From Prinia subflava (taxonomy: Eukaryota > Chordata > Aves > Passeriformes > Cisticolidae), in the NCBI RefSeq assembly GCF_021018805.1, contig NW_026960609.1:992001-1056000 (forward strand): a stretch of DNA of 64,000 bases, written 5' to 3'. Below the pieces are notes generated by a model. The model saw nothing but the letters and a program-made list of their open reading frames with translations. It was not told the origin of the DNA and searched no databases. Positions 13,001-25,405 of the stretch are shown here, one piece after another. The number at the start of each line of letters is the position of its first letter. Within the stretch, counting starts at the first letter, position 1. The position numbers and the translations under genes were made by a program.

Positions 13001-15537
13001 CAGGATCATCTTCCCATGGGTCATTCTAGGAAGGCAGGACCCTGATGCTCCGTTGGCCTAAGTAGTGCCCAGCAAATGGAGTGGCAGGTGTCACTAGGGG
13101 AAAGACAAAGGACAAGTCCCAAGACATCACTGTACAGTTTGTGCCTACGTCTCACGTGTTTGGAGCAGCTCTGGATTACCAAACAGCGTAATTAAACTAT
13201 AAAACTGTTCTGAATACTGTAGTAAACCATGAGGAGAGTTTGCGAGAATTCAAAATGTGAAACTGGGAGAAATCCATTGATAGCAAGTACAAAAAATGCA
13301 CTTGGCATAGAAAGTTCCTCAAATCCAGGTTTTTCTATTCTTCTGTTTTTAAAAGTAGGAATTAATCTCAATCCACCAAAAAGCTTGGCTGTGTTATGAT
13401 GATGATTTTTGTTTATATAAGTGTAGTGAGATGTTAGAGGTTTGTTTTGAAATGTTACAACACAAAAAACCCACCCTCCTCAAAAAAAAAAACCAACCCA
13501 AACAAACCTCATCTAAACCCCAGCTATTCTCATACCATGAGAGCTTGTAAAGTCCTGCAGGCTGACATGCAGTATTACAAATATTTATTCCTAAGAAGAA
13601 AAATTCTTCTTAGGAAGAATTCTAATTCTAATTGATATTCCTTATATTAAAGTGGAAGAAATCATTGAGAATTTTCTTGGTGGAGCCTGTGAGGGGAAAT
13701 ATTGCCTGGCTTTGTGGCAAACCTTGAAGGGCTGAGCTAATGCAATCTACCAGATGTTGGGGTTATTTTCAGTTCTGTAAATGAGTAAGCCTTTCCTTGA
13801 GCCCAAGCCTTCATGGAAAGGAATTAAGGGAAGGAAAAAACCATCAGTAGTAAAAAGGCAAAGGCAGGCAATACAGCCTCCTCTTTGAATGATAGCCTTG
13901 TCTGTGCATCATGGATAAAGTTATCTTTATAGATTTCCTCAGTATTTGTTTGGAAATAGTGTGTTGTCTGTAACTGCTTCAGGAGAGGTTATTTGTTGTT
14001 TCTTGATGTGGTTTTAATTTGTTGTTTTCTATTTTTAATTAATTGTACCAGCCTATTATTCAGAGAAACATCCCTGTTCTGTCCTTGCCTCATAGATGCA
14101 TTTATTCTGTGCTTGTGTTTTGCCATTGGGTTTTTCAAATATGTGCTTCTAAACACTGGGAGGCCAAGACTGTTTTTCAAATACTGTATTTGAAATGTCA
14201 TTTCTCAGGTAACCAGGTAGAGTTAAATGATGCAAATGGCAGACTTCATAGTGATGGAGAAAGAAAATGGAATGCAGTGTGATTGCTGGTTCATTTTGAA
14301 TTCCAGAAGAGAGGGTTTTAAGCTGTTTCCATGAACATATGTCTATATGAGGATATATTTTGCATTTTGACAGTCATTATTATTTTCACTGTGGCAAGAT
14401 TTTTGCAATAAATACATCTTCAGTGTGCTTCTGTCTTGTATTTTGCTGGAAAATGTAAGCGGTTTGTTCAGCTAAATGAATTGTTAAGTACTTCATGCAA
14501 TGCCACTCTTCCACACCAACTGAAAAGTGATGCTTTATTCCTTGCTTACAGATGTGGTTCCTTGCCCAGAGAAGCAGCCCTTTTGTGCTAAAATGTCTAT
14601 CAGTTACATCTAACTCATTTTGAAGTTGCTGTATTTGAGCATTATAGGAGTTGTAATTTCACAATGTTCATCTCATTATTGAGTCTGAAATTCCAAAGAG
14701 AAGAGCAAATTTGGAAGCAGTCCAACCTGCATCCCAAAAGTTTCAGGGTGAAATTACCTCAGGTTCAGCTTGAGGTAAGAGAGACTGCTATGGAAACTAG
14801 ATCAGTTCTTTTTTGCAAGATCTCTGCCAAGGCCTTTCATTTGTAGAAGAAAGCATAATATGTTTTATCTATGTTGTCTCAATATTAAAAAAATCACAGT
14901 CCCTCATATGGAAAAGATGGATATGCAGTATTTTCTTTCCATTCTCTGGTACATTGTGAACCTCAGAAAACCCATTCATCATCCCCTGCCTTGCATTTGC
15001 TGTGAGGAATAACATTTTCTTCTTGCTTCCTGAATTAGCCCAAACAATTTTGGTGTTTTTTTCCCTCTTGAAAACATAGCTTCATACATAGCTTCTAGTC
15101 AGGAAACATTCTGGGATTCCATTTGGAAGGTTTTAAGCTTGGGGTGGATGGGGAATAGACAAACAAGTTAATTCACTTGACATCTGCTGCTAAAGTTGAT
15201 GTACATAAATGTGTCAAAATTATTTTGGCTGCCTGGAGAAGAGGGAAATACTAAGATCATAAATTCAGTAGTGTTTTGTTTGTCCTGTTGGCCAGGGTAG
15301 CTGATTCTACTGATGGTTGCTGGTTAACAGTTTGTGAATTTGTATTAATGGATTTCCTGTGTATCTGCCCCTGGCTATAAGCAGGGTAGATTCTGACAGT
15401 GATATCGCCAACATACAAAGTATGAATGTAGGACTAGAGTAATTTAGAAATTGCTTTTTTTGTAAGACTGAGATTCTAGTATGTAGGTGGGGTTTTCCCC
15501 TCAAAGGAGTTAAATCGGAAGCAATTGATTGTAAACC

Positions 15538-15597
15538 TTTAAATGTATTTATTTTATTTAAATGTATTTAATTTAAATGTATTTAAATTAAAGAATT
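15538..15597. repeat. AT-rich short tandem region
   Basis: AAATGTATTT recurs three times with TTAAATT spacers, making a low-complexity AT stretch. It is probably a decayed simple repeat. Confidence 0.7.
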
Positions 15598-16189
15598 TAT
15601 CCTTCCAAGTTTGCCATTACATATTCATTTTAATATTTAAATAGCTTTAAATTATTAGGGCAGGAACATGGGTTTTAAGATCTTCAGATAATGAAAAAAG
15701 ACTGGATATCCATGTACTGTGTTTTTTTAATGTATCCCACAGGACACAACCGTTACATAGGTTTGAGTTTGAACTCAGTGGCCTTAAAAGTGTGGTAACT
15801 GCCTTTGTGCAGACGAATCTCTTGGTTTTCAGATTTTCTCCACAGGCTTTCAATAAGATTAGATCTGTCCCAGGTAACATCAGGGCAGGGGTCTTGAGAA
15901 GATGCAAATTTTGCCAACGCACATGTCTGAGGGTACCTCAGGTAAAAAATATTGAGTGCAAGAGCCAAAAATTAATTTTACTAAAAATTAATGTGTTTAT
16001 TTAACTCTTAAGGTTTAATTGGGACACTGTACTGAACTAACATGAGGAAGGTTGAAAACTATAACATTATGTGCATCTAGGGGAACAGAGGAATAGATCT
16101 TTTAGACCAACATCTCTCCTTTATGAATGAAATTGCAATTAACCCAGCAGTCTTTGATGTTATTGTTACTCTAATCTTTAAACCAGGAG

Positions 16190-16980
16190 TATCTTGGTTT
16201 GAAAGACAGATATCTGCTAGGAAGGGGCAGGACCTCCCTAGAGATGGAGAATTCAAATCCCCTCCCTCCAGATTATTCCAATTAAAAGGAAAATTAAAGG
16301 AGCTTTCAGGCAGAGGTATGGGGGTAGGAATAACAGTTCTTTACTAGTATATAGGACAAAACGACAAACAAACAACAACTACAGCATCAATAATAAACAG
16401 AATCAAGAACCTTGAGGGCTTTCTTTTACAAAAGCCCAGAGCAGTTTGATCTCGGCGCCCCTGCAGGACTCCGAGAGGCCGAACTGGAAGGAAGGAAAAG
16501 TCCCGGGCTGGTGGATGAGATGAGGAGCTCTGTGCTGGCAGCTGGAGGCAGGGGTGTCCCGGCAGGGCTGGGCAGTGCAGGGCTATAGAGTAGCAGGAGA
16601 GCCTCAAAGGTCCGAAGAAGCAGCGGCGGTGGGGGGAGAGGCTGGAGAAAGCGAGTTCAGGATTCCCGGGTACACAGCAGATGACGATAGATTTCCCAGG
16701 ACGAGGCAGAGGCAGAGGGCAGCCTGACTGTCCTCCTCGGCGCTGAGAGCAAGAGTGCTTCCCCCTCCCCCAGATCTGTCTTTTTGCCTTTCCCAAAGCT
16801 CATCCTCTCTCCCCTCTGAGGGACACTCCCAGGGACTCAGAAACAATAGGTGTAGCCTCGTGCTGCCATATCCCTCAAGTACCCCTTTTTGTTCTGACTA
16901 AGTAGTCATTAAGGCTTCTTGGAAACTTATGGGAAGAAATTCTGTGAGAAGAAAAAAAACCAAATCTAACCCCCAACACA
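16190..16980 (+). mobile_element. LTR-E copy 2, solo LTR with 4 bp duplication
   Basis: The unit starts TATCTTGGTTTGAAAGACAG and ends AACCCCCAACACA. GGAG at 16186-16189 and again at 16981-16984 is a likely 4 bp target duplication. The first dinucleotide is TA where TG is expected, which would be one substitution. Its 3' 530 bases repeat 1-562 in the same orientation. No gag, pol or env is attached, so it is a solo LTR. The 150-codon minus frame at 16796-16344 lies inside it and is not a gene. Confidence 0.8.
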
Positions 16981-19622
16981 GGAGAAATGTGGAAGTTGTT
17001 CTGTGACAACATGATTGACAGTGATAAAACGTGAGAAACTGGAGTTAGAGCTTTCTGAATTGCTTGAGTCTGGATAAGGCATGGATTCTTTGGTGCTTTG
17101 GGAAATTCCCAGTGGCAATCTTGGACTTTGTTAATACACATTCAAGAAAGTAAGCACAAAGGATTTTGTTTCTCATGTGATAAATCCTACTTAGTAAACA
17201 TTAGTATCTTTATGCTCTTAATGCTAATATTAATTTTAGAAAAGCCTTTGTGTCATACAAATATATAATACATTTGTACTTGCTTTTCACTTACATGCAG
17301 GATTTTCTATTCTTTATCAAGTTGCAAAGCAATTTGAGACTGCTTGATTCTGCAGAAAATGATTCAGTTGAAGTGGACTTAATTTAATCTCCTCTGTTTC
17401 ACTGAGTATTTGATAAAAGATAATTGAAAATGCTTCAACTTGTGCTCAGAAAGTTGTACTTAAATCAGACTTTGGTTGCTCTTTTTTTCCTGCACCCTCT
17501 TAAAGGTCAGTGGATCTTATTTGTAATGTGAATTATGCTGGAAAGTAAGCCATTTATGGACTCAATTCAGAACTGATGGTGCACTCAGTTAAATGTGCAT
17601 CTAATATGTATTTGTTGCATTAATCTCTGTCTTACAGTGGGAACACTGAATTGGTAATTCAAGGAAGGTGTTGCTGGCTGCCATGTGGTTAATAGTTGAT
17701 TCAGTATCCGATTAATTCTAGATTTTCCTAACAAGTGTCTTTTAATTCATTTGTAAAAGTAACTCAGAGAGATTGGGAGGAACACATGAAAGGCTGAGAT
17801 TGGTTTTGCTGTGAATTCAATAGACAGTAGTTTGCTGAAAGGCAAACTGAGGCTGGTTCTGACTTGACAGTCATCATCCCAGTCATTAACATCATCTTGG
17901 CAGTAGAAAGAGTGAAAAAGGTAACTCTTGTTGTACTTGCATGTCCACAGTTTTGTTTTGTTTTGCTTTGTTTTTCCTCAGGGCTTCTTCAGTAACTCTA
18001 ATTCAGTGTAGGATATTCTGTGTTTTTTCCCCAGAAGACAATACTAGAAATATTAACTTCAACAGAGTAAATTTCTTCCCTTTTGTTCACTGCTATTTTT
18101 GTTAGGAAGTAGTCTCACTCTTGTCTAACAAAATGATGATAATTTTATTAAAGACTATTTTTTAAAGCTATTAAGGAATACAAAATATCTCTCAAAAAAG
18201 AAAGATGAGATATGGTTTGAACAGAACATTCAGAGATTAACAAAGTTTGAAGGAGCTAGATAGGAGAAAGAAAAAACATTTAAGTAAATAATGACTGTAA
18301 TTAAATCTATCATTTTTTATTTTAAATGAAATCTAATTTTTTTGACAGTTGAGGTGACACATATTCTTCCCCACATAGGAAAAAAAAAACCCAAAACAAC
18401 AGCAAAACCACTGCATCAACAACTTTTTTTTTTTCTGTGAAAAACAGATTAGGTGGCCACTATAAGTATTGTAAAAAATACAACTTTATTTTATACTAAT
18501 TTTGATGGTTTTAGTATATGGGGAAGGGAGGAAGCAGAGTAAGAGAGGTAGATTTTGCAGTCTTTTTAGATGAATATTACTAGAAAAGTGTGAAGTGAAT
18601 GGCAAAAGATAGGCTTTTCTCTGTATTAGAACTGGAACCTGATTAATAGGCTGGGGACATTTAGGTCTCAAATAGTCTTTTTTGTTCTGACATTTACTGC
18701 ATAGTCTACAAGGAGCTGGTTTTAACAAGTATAGAAAAATGGTTTTGTGTATCTGGTCATAACAGGCTTTAGTGAAAAAAACCTCTTTTTTTCAGTGCAG
18801 AGGTGATTATTGATCTCTGTAGACTAATTATAAATCTATTTATCCTTAAGCTATTTTCTTTTTATACTGGAATACTTTATCTTTTTTGTGATGTTCATAC
18901 AACAGATTAATAATGCAACACTTCAGCTGCATTTACAAGGATGTACTGTAGGCCATTCTGGAAAGCTGCAGTTAAGTCAGGAAAAACAGACATTTCACTC
19001 TGCTTAGTATCTGTTTTGTCACAAATATTAAAAAAGCTATAAAAAAGTGGGGAAGCAAGTTTAAATATTGTTTCAGCTCTCCTGTGGTCTTCCTGAGGAA
19101 CAGTTAGCAGAATGGGAGGGCTGGGAACTGCTACCATCTCACTAATTTGTTCTGTGCTGGAAAACTTATTAAAACACTAGATTATTAAGTTGGAAACAAA
19201 GGCATTCTGTACATTTTTTATTGTGGTTTGAAGATCTTCATAACAGGGCAAATGTTTTACATCTGATAAACAATTAGTCCTAAGGGTAGGGAGGAGACAA
19301 GCATCTGGCCCTTACCTGCAAAGTCTGCCTGGGTTTAATTTGTTTGTAAGTGCTTTTTTTTGTGAAACATGGAGGGCTTTTGCAAGACTCATCTTCTCCC
19401 TCAAGTTCTCTGATGATAAAAGATAGCATTTCAGTACTTCAAGCTTGGAGCAGCCCACTGGCTGCCCATAAAACATGAGAGACTCCTGTGTTTTCCTCTC
19501 AGAGCAATATTGCTTGGGGAGATAATGGCTTTGCTGAAGATAACTGTGAACAGAGGCAAGGCTGCTGTAGTGATTTAGGTCCAGGTGAATGTAGCCTGTA
19601 CTAAAGAGTTTCTTCTGGTATA
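16981..19622. other. Intronic sequence, nothing recognised
   Basis: AT-rich intron with short T and A runs. No repeat family or coding frame is recognised. Confidence 0.55.
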
Positions 19623-20112
19623 TGTAGGAGGAGGGAATACAGGTGACCTCACCCCTGATAAGTAACAGCTATATTCAATAAGGATGGGTGAGATAAAAGA
19701 GAGGGTTGGCTGGTAAGGGGAGGATTATCATGGAGGAGGAACCTTGAGGAACATGAAGGAGAGAATAATCAAGTAGAATCCTGGGGAGAGAGAATCACTG
19801 CTGCAAGGTCAGTCTCGGTCTGCAGTTAGAACCTGTTGTTGGAACCTGCAGTCATAGTCTAGCTAGGTAAAAGCCTGCAGTCAGAGTCTGCAAACCAATA
19901 CATGCAGTCATAGTTTAGCAGGAAATAATCAGCAGTCAGGCTGCAAGGGAAGCTCACAGGAGGAGCTTGCTGCAGCCAGAGTCAGCAAATAGTTGGAGTT
20001 AAGATGACTAAGCTGTGAAAAGGAATAAACCAGGACCCTTCTTATGCTGTGTTTAACAAGAAGTCTGTGCCTTGGCTCATTTTTACCCTCTAATAAGAGG
20101 GCTGCTGAAGCA
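19623..20112 (+). mobile_element. Solo LTR, 490 bp, with 5 bp duplication GTATA
   Basis: The segment runs from TGTAGGAGG to GCTGAAGCA and is bracketed by GTATA at 19618-19622 and 20113-20117. A GGAATAAACC at about 20020 suits a polyadenylation signal in plus orientation. The middle carries imperfect repeats around TGCAGTCATAG. No second copy is in the window, so the family is unassigned. Confidence 0.75.
19820..19960 (+). repeat. Imperfect 26-29 bp tandem repeat inside the 19623-20112 LTR
   Basis: TGCAGT(C/T)A-centred units start near 19821, 19847, 19876, 19903 and 19931. The spacing is 26-29 bp and the units are diverged. Such arrays are often found in the U3 part of LTRs. Confidence 0.65.
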
Positions 20113-23100
20113 GTATACACTTTGGGTATAATACATTATATAGGAAGGTTCTGAGGATCCGAATTGCCTGGAGTACTCACAGCCCTGAAATGGGTTTCTT
20201 TTTAACTATTCCCTCAAAAAAGTCTCACATGGAATAGATGTTTTTGGTGGTTGTGTTCTTTTGGGGGTTTGTGCTTGTGTTTGTATTGATCAAGAGTTAG
20301 TATAGTTTAGAAGTCTTGCAGCCTTTTGTTGTGTTTGCCAAGTATGATCCTTGAAGCTTTTGGGAGCTTGTGGGTTAGTGTCCATTACCTTTCAAATTCA
20401 AATGGAATTTTGTGTGAAGTGGTGAGACTTTTAAGACACGTACCCAAACTCCTACAAAACTAGTTTAATTTCTTAGGGCAGCACTGTCAGAAGTGACCAG
20501 TTGTTTACATCAGTGCAGTGTAATGTTACATGTCAGCAAACCTGAAGAAACATTTTAACTTTTTCATCTGTATGCGATGTGGGATTTTTTGTGTGAAAAG
20601 GAAATACAAATCACTATATCCTTTGGTACTTCCTTCTAGTTCTGTATAGCTTTAATAGATAAAGTCTGTAATCTGTGGTTTTCACTTGTGTGCATGCAAC
20701 ACTGGCTGGAGAGTATTTAAGTTCATTTCAATTTCTGTAATTGTAATTCACTCCTTTATTATTAAACACGTAAGAGTGTGTAACAAGGGCGTCAGCAGTC
20801 TTTCGATACCACCATGGTGTGTATTATTTCCTTGATAAATTATCTGTTAAATACAAAACATATCAGAGAGTTTTGTTTAGAATAATTGTGTGTAGGTAAG
20901 TGTTATAAATACTTCATGTCTGTCTGCTGTCTCAGTCCTCCATACAAGTACTAATGCTTTTACTGCAAATGGTACATGGTAAGTTTGAAATCACTTCAGG
21001 AAGTGTAATCACTGTAATTTTTGCAATTATTTTTACTGATACGGAGCCAAATGTATTTGAAAGAAACCCCCACAAAACCTCTTGATACAGGAAATTTGTA
21101 AGGCACATTGCTCAGTTTGGGATACTTCTACAGATTGTAAAGGCTCTTCCTTTTGTTACACTGGTCCCCAGAGTAACTGTTGCCTTGGTCACAACATATG
21201 CAGAGAAGTAGTACTGATTGTGCAAATCACCGCGTACCTTGCAGGTCACTAAGGCAAGGATTTTGACTCTGCCTTCCACAAGTTGAGCTTACAACCCAAT
21301 GAGGCCCTGCCGGGGGTTTTAAATATGTGCTGCATTAGAAATTTGCCTTTAAAACAGTATGCAAGAGGAGACAGTTCCAAACCACTAAATATTCCTAAGT
21401 TTTGAATGCCTTGTGAATTATCCAGTTTTGTATTTGTATTGTTACTCCATTTGATTTTGGAGGCCAGCAGTACACCAGAGGTCTTGGAGATGATTTTATG
21501 TAGAAGTCTGTGAGAAGTAATTTTATTGATCATTGTTTCCTTAGGAGACATTCAAACTGTTACATAAAATTGCAAGAGTTCAGCGAACAGGAGAAAGTCT
21601 TGTGTGTGTGGTTACAGATCTGTTTTGGGTGGTGTTGTGCACCCAAAATATTTTTTGTTTCCCACTGCTTGTTTAGGCTATAAAGTGTTCTTTTCCCCGA
21701 GTGTCTCTGACATTCCTGCAGCCTCTCTTGCAATAGTGGGAGATCTGCATGAGGCAAGAACCTGTGAATTCTCTGTACTCGTACCCCATCATTTGGTTCA
21801 TGAAATATACCTTTTATCTGCAGATCCTTATTAGATACTTAGTGCAAGCCCATTGCTCAGCATGAAAAGTAACCATGCTATTGGAAAGATTCTGCTTTGA
21901 TTTGCAAGTAGCAGGAACTAGACCTTTGAATCTATTTGAAGGAAACAACCCTGTGTTCCACTTAAGTCGGAACTGTTTTTCTTTGGTCAGGATGATGCAC
22001 TGAAATGAAGTAATGCATCGAATGGAACAGATCAATGCAGCACTCTCTGAGTGAGAAAAGCCAAGCAGCACATTGTGGACTGTAGATGCCAGATGGCTTT
22101 TTGGTGCTAGGTTGTGATTATGGCATGTTTCTCCAGGTCCTGCTTTCCTTCATTACAGTAATATATAATAATGTAGCAGGTCAGCTATATTAGTTAGATC
22201 AGTAATGTTGATATAGTGATATATCACACAGCTAAAGTCCTGTTTCTTGCTAAGGTAATTTAATAAAAAAAATCTGAATCTTACAGGTAAGCTCATCTCT
22301 TGATAATACAGTGAGTGAATGGACTTGAGAGATTAAGAACCAGTAAAATATGTAGGCTGTGCCTTGTCATTTGCAATTCATTGGTGAATGGACTTGTTTA
22401 TATATTTCCATGATGAATACCATCTGAGGCTTCTCCTCTGGCTAATGGTCCTTACTTTCATGTATAAGCAGAAATCTGAGAAACTTGAGTTATTTTCTAG
22501 AGCATTTGAATCCTGTTTTCTGCTTTTGCTTTTTATAGTTCCTTATGCAAAAAATATCTGCATTTTATTTGTCCAAACATTCATTATTAATACTAATCTC
22601 TATTGATATCAATACTGCCATATTACAGCAAGAACTTGCACAGTTGTCCCTCTGTTGTTCTCCCCCCTTCATCTTGTAGCCATACCTTCATCTCAGGCTA
22701 GATAAAACTTGAGTTCAAGGAGGAGTAAAAGTTCTTACCTCTGTGAAGGTGCATTAATATTCCATTACTTCTTCCTGGAGGAAAAAAGAATGTCCTCAGC
22801 TTGTCTCAAAAAGATAACTGCTTAGTGTAAAAGAAGAATTTGGACTCCTTAGGACCAGAGAAAATTTATTCATGCAGTAGGGATATGTTGCCATCAAAAT
22901 TCCTGACCCTGCAACAGATGAGGCCATTTTTACATCTAGGGAACCAGTGAATGACAAATGTGGAAATGGCCTTTGTAGCCAAAGGCATGAGTTTAGTTTC
23001 CCTGATGCCTGCATCTGCCTAGGCTGCAGCATCACATTTCCTTTCTTGCTGTCTGATCCAGGGATTTTGAGTTATCTGTGGAAAAATATTTTGGTCTTGG

Positions 23101-24170
23101 TCAAGGTATGGGGGAAGATAGTACTTTGAGCTAAGGTCTCTCAGCCAGCACTTCACTGGATAAATGGTTGATTGAAATCTCTTTTGATCTTGGTTTGAAA
23201 TAATAGTGACCTGTTCTGCATTAAAGGATTTGAGACCCAGGATGTGACTGAAAGTCCCTGATGCCACCTCACCATTAGCAAAGGCAAGAGTCCACTTTTC
23301 CTTCCTGTCGTCTCTCTGATAACTGTGCTCCTTTGATGACCTTTTTTTTGGGGGGGGAGGGGTAGGGGTATGTGCTGGGAGTCCTGTTGTGCTGTGCTGG
23401 TCTTCATAGAAGCATCACACAGAGTCACCATGACCAATACACGATGGTGCATGACAGAACTGAGCACCCCAGTGCTGAGCTCTTTCTGTGTGTTCTGTAT
23501 GTTTGGTCACTGGGAAAAAAATGAATTGTTTTTACACAACAGATCTGGGAATAAAGCACAGGTGTCTGTTTCTCTTACTGCTTCATTAAGCTGTTTTTTT
23601 TTTTTTTTAACTCCAATGTTCTGCTTAAGAACAGGATGTTTCAGAGAGTATTAGCAAAATGGTAAATTTAGCCAGATATATTTTTATCTAACATTTATTA
23701 AGCAGCAATTGAGGTTTGAGGGAAGATATGGTTTACAAAAGATATAAAAGCATCTATTATAAATGAAAGGAGGCTTTGGGTTAAATATCCTTTTAAATAC
23801 AGGACTAGAAGCTTTTACTGAGAGCTTTGAAACTAGTGCTGCTATGTGTACCCAGAAAAGAAAAGAAAAACTATTTTAAAAAAGAAGTGCCTATCAAACT
23901 ACATAATGCTTTAGTTAACAAAACTTGCCTTTTAAAAATGTTATTTTTCTTTTCTTACAAATTCTGGTTGTGTTACTTTTAAAATAAGAACAACTTTTTA
24001 CAGAAGTTCAGGATAGTTGATGGAAATAAATGTGCTTTGATGATGAGTCCAAGGCAGAAGCTCCATGTGGACATTCCGTGATACTAGTGCTGGTAGAGGC
24101 AAGCCATCAAAGCCAAACAGAAATACCACGGCTGATTCACAGCCACATTGCTTGAGATTATTGTCAGTGT
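20113..24170. other. Intronic sequence, nothing recognised
   Basis: AT-rich intron. A T8/G9 junction at about 23341-23358 and a T14 run at about 23595 are simple repeats. I see no transposon or coding frame. Confidence 0.55.
24167..24170. repeat. Target-site duplication of ERV-1, left copy (GTGT)
   Basis: GTGT directly precedes the left LTR and recurs at 47778-47781 directly after the right LTR. Four bases is the usual size for gammaretroviral integration. Confidence 0.8.
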
Positions 24171-25250
24171 TGATTTATTAAAATATGAATATCGATCTAA
24201 TATCAATATTCAACTGTGACGGACAAAATACTCTCTAACAGTAAAGTTAGAAAGTGTATGATTATTGCAACGCTGGGCAGTGCGTGGGATAGTTCCCTAA
24301 TGCACACTGCAAAGATCACAGGTAATTACAAAGCCTTTTAGTTACAAGTGTTGAATACACAAAATACAAATGCATATTCATACCCCTGTCACTTCCTCTT
24401 CTCTGCTTCCTATGCTAATTGACAACAAGGCTATTAAGCATGCGTAGTTTGTTCCCTGAAATAGGTCGGTGGTCTTTTTGTGAGGAGTGGTAACCAAAAG
24501 GAGGAAGTAAAACGAGTCTTCCTTTTTCTAAACTTTCAACCTTTTCAATGCAGATGTGATTGATGAATGGTAGAACTCCCTGTTTCCTGTTTTCCAGGAC
24601 TATTTCAGTGGGTTTCTGGAAACAGGAGGTCTGGTGTTGTGTTGTTGTTTAAATTTATGGGGGGGTCCCCGGGGAGTGCCTCCCGGAGACCCCCGGAGGT
24701 CCTTGGGTTCGTGGTGTTCCCGTGCTGGCAGGCAAAGAGACTCAGATGCTGGTGGGATGCTGATGAGGTGAGGGTTTATTCACTGAGGGAGAGGGGAAGG
24801 GAAAGGGGGGGAAGGGAAGAGAGGGAAAAAGGGAGCATCAGGAGGCCTCCAGGGGTAGAGGGGCAACAGGGGCAGAGCCTTCTGCCTTAGCATTCTTATC
24901 ACAGAGGTTCAAAGGGGCGCGGTAACATTCTCCAGCCAATGAGGTTACAGATACACGATACTGCAGGGAGGGTACAGACTTGGGATAAACTATACATTTT
25001 CCAGGGGTGAGCCAGAGCAAACCATTTCCATAAAATGCAATCCCACAGTGTTGTATTGATTAGTTTCTCTGTTTGACAAGCAATGAGTTATTAAATCCAG
25101 GGTAGCTTATCTTAAATCTGGTTTCTTTTAACCATCTTCTAACTTTTAACTGATTTCAGCAAAGCTTATCTATTCATTTCCGCTAAATCAGTAACATCTA
25201 TTGTTAACTGTAACCTTAGCTTTTCTCAAAGCTTCAAAATTAGTGTCTCA
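24171..25250 (-). repeat. ERV-1 3' LTR (interrupted by LTR-D)
   Basis: On the plus strand it starts TGATTTATTAAAATATG and ends AGTGTCTCA. Removing the LTR-D insertion and one duplication copy (24640-25053) leaves about 666 bp, nearly the same length as the right LTR. By eye about 23 substitutions separate the two LTRs. Confidence 0.93.
24640..25047 (-). mobile_element. LTR-D copy 1, solo LTR inside the ERV-1 3' LTR
   Basis: A 408 bp unit is flanked by GTGTTG at 24634-24639 and 25048-25053, a perfect 6 bp duplication. It is the reverse complement of a family member at 52732-53171: its right end ATGCAATCCCACA mirrors the left end there, and the GGGG-rich left end mirrors CCCGGGGAACC there. A long purine tract occupies about 24781-24837. 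GTTTATTCACTG at about 24774 would place a polyadenylation signal on the minus strand. Confidence 0.9.
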
Positions 25251-25270
25251 TTTCCCCACTTCTTAGAAAT
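25251..25270 (-). promoter_or_regulatory. ERV-1 polypurine tract
   Basis: Read on the minus strand the bases immediately before the 3' LTR are AAGAAGTGGGGAAA. This purine run is the expected primer for plus-strand DNA synthesis and supports the LTR border at 25250. Confidence 0.75.
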
Positions 25271-25405
25271 GAGTAAATTCTCTTTTACTCAATATACAGC
25301 GTCTTCTTCATCTATCCAAGCCGTACGGCTAGTGTCTCTCAAGACCAAGCCATACGCCTTTGATAGTGATGTAAAAGCTGCCACTCGTCGTAGCATCCTC
25401 CAATT

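Larger units (their letters stand above)
7337..16189. other. Intronic sequence, mostly unique
   Basis: About 8.8 kb of AT-rich intron. It holds one diverged CR1 piece at about 9990-10092 and an AT-rich near-tandem stretch at 15538-15597. No ORF in it resembles a known protein. Confidence 0.6.

Noticed and set aside
16344..16796. 150-codon minus-strand frame
   Set aside because: It falls wholly inside LTR-E copy 2, and the related copy at the window start does not keep the frame.
24567..24890. 107-codon plus frame with an Arg/Glu/Gly-rich end
   Set aside because: It spans the junction of the ERV-1 LTR with LTR-D and gets its charge from the purine tract.
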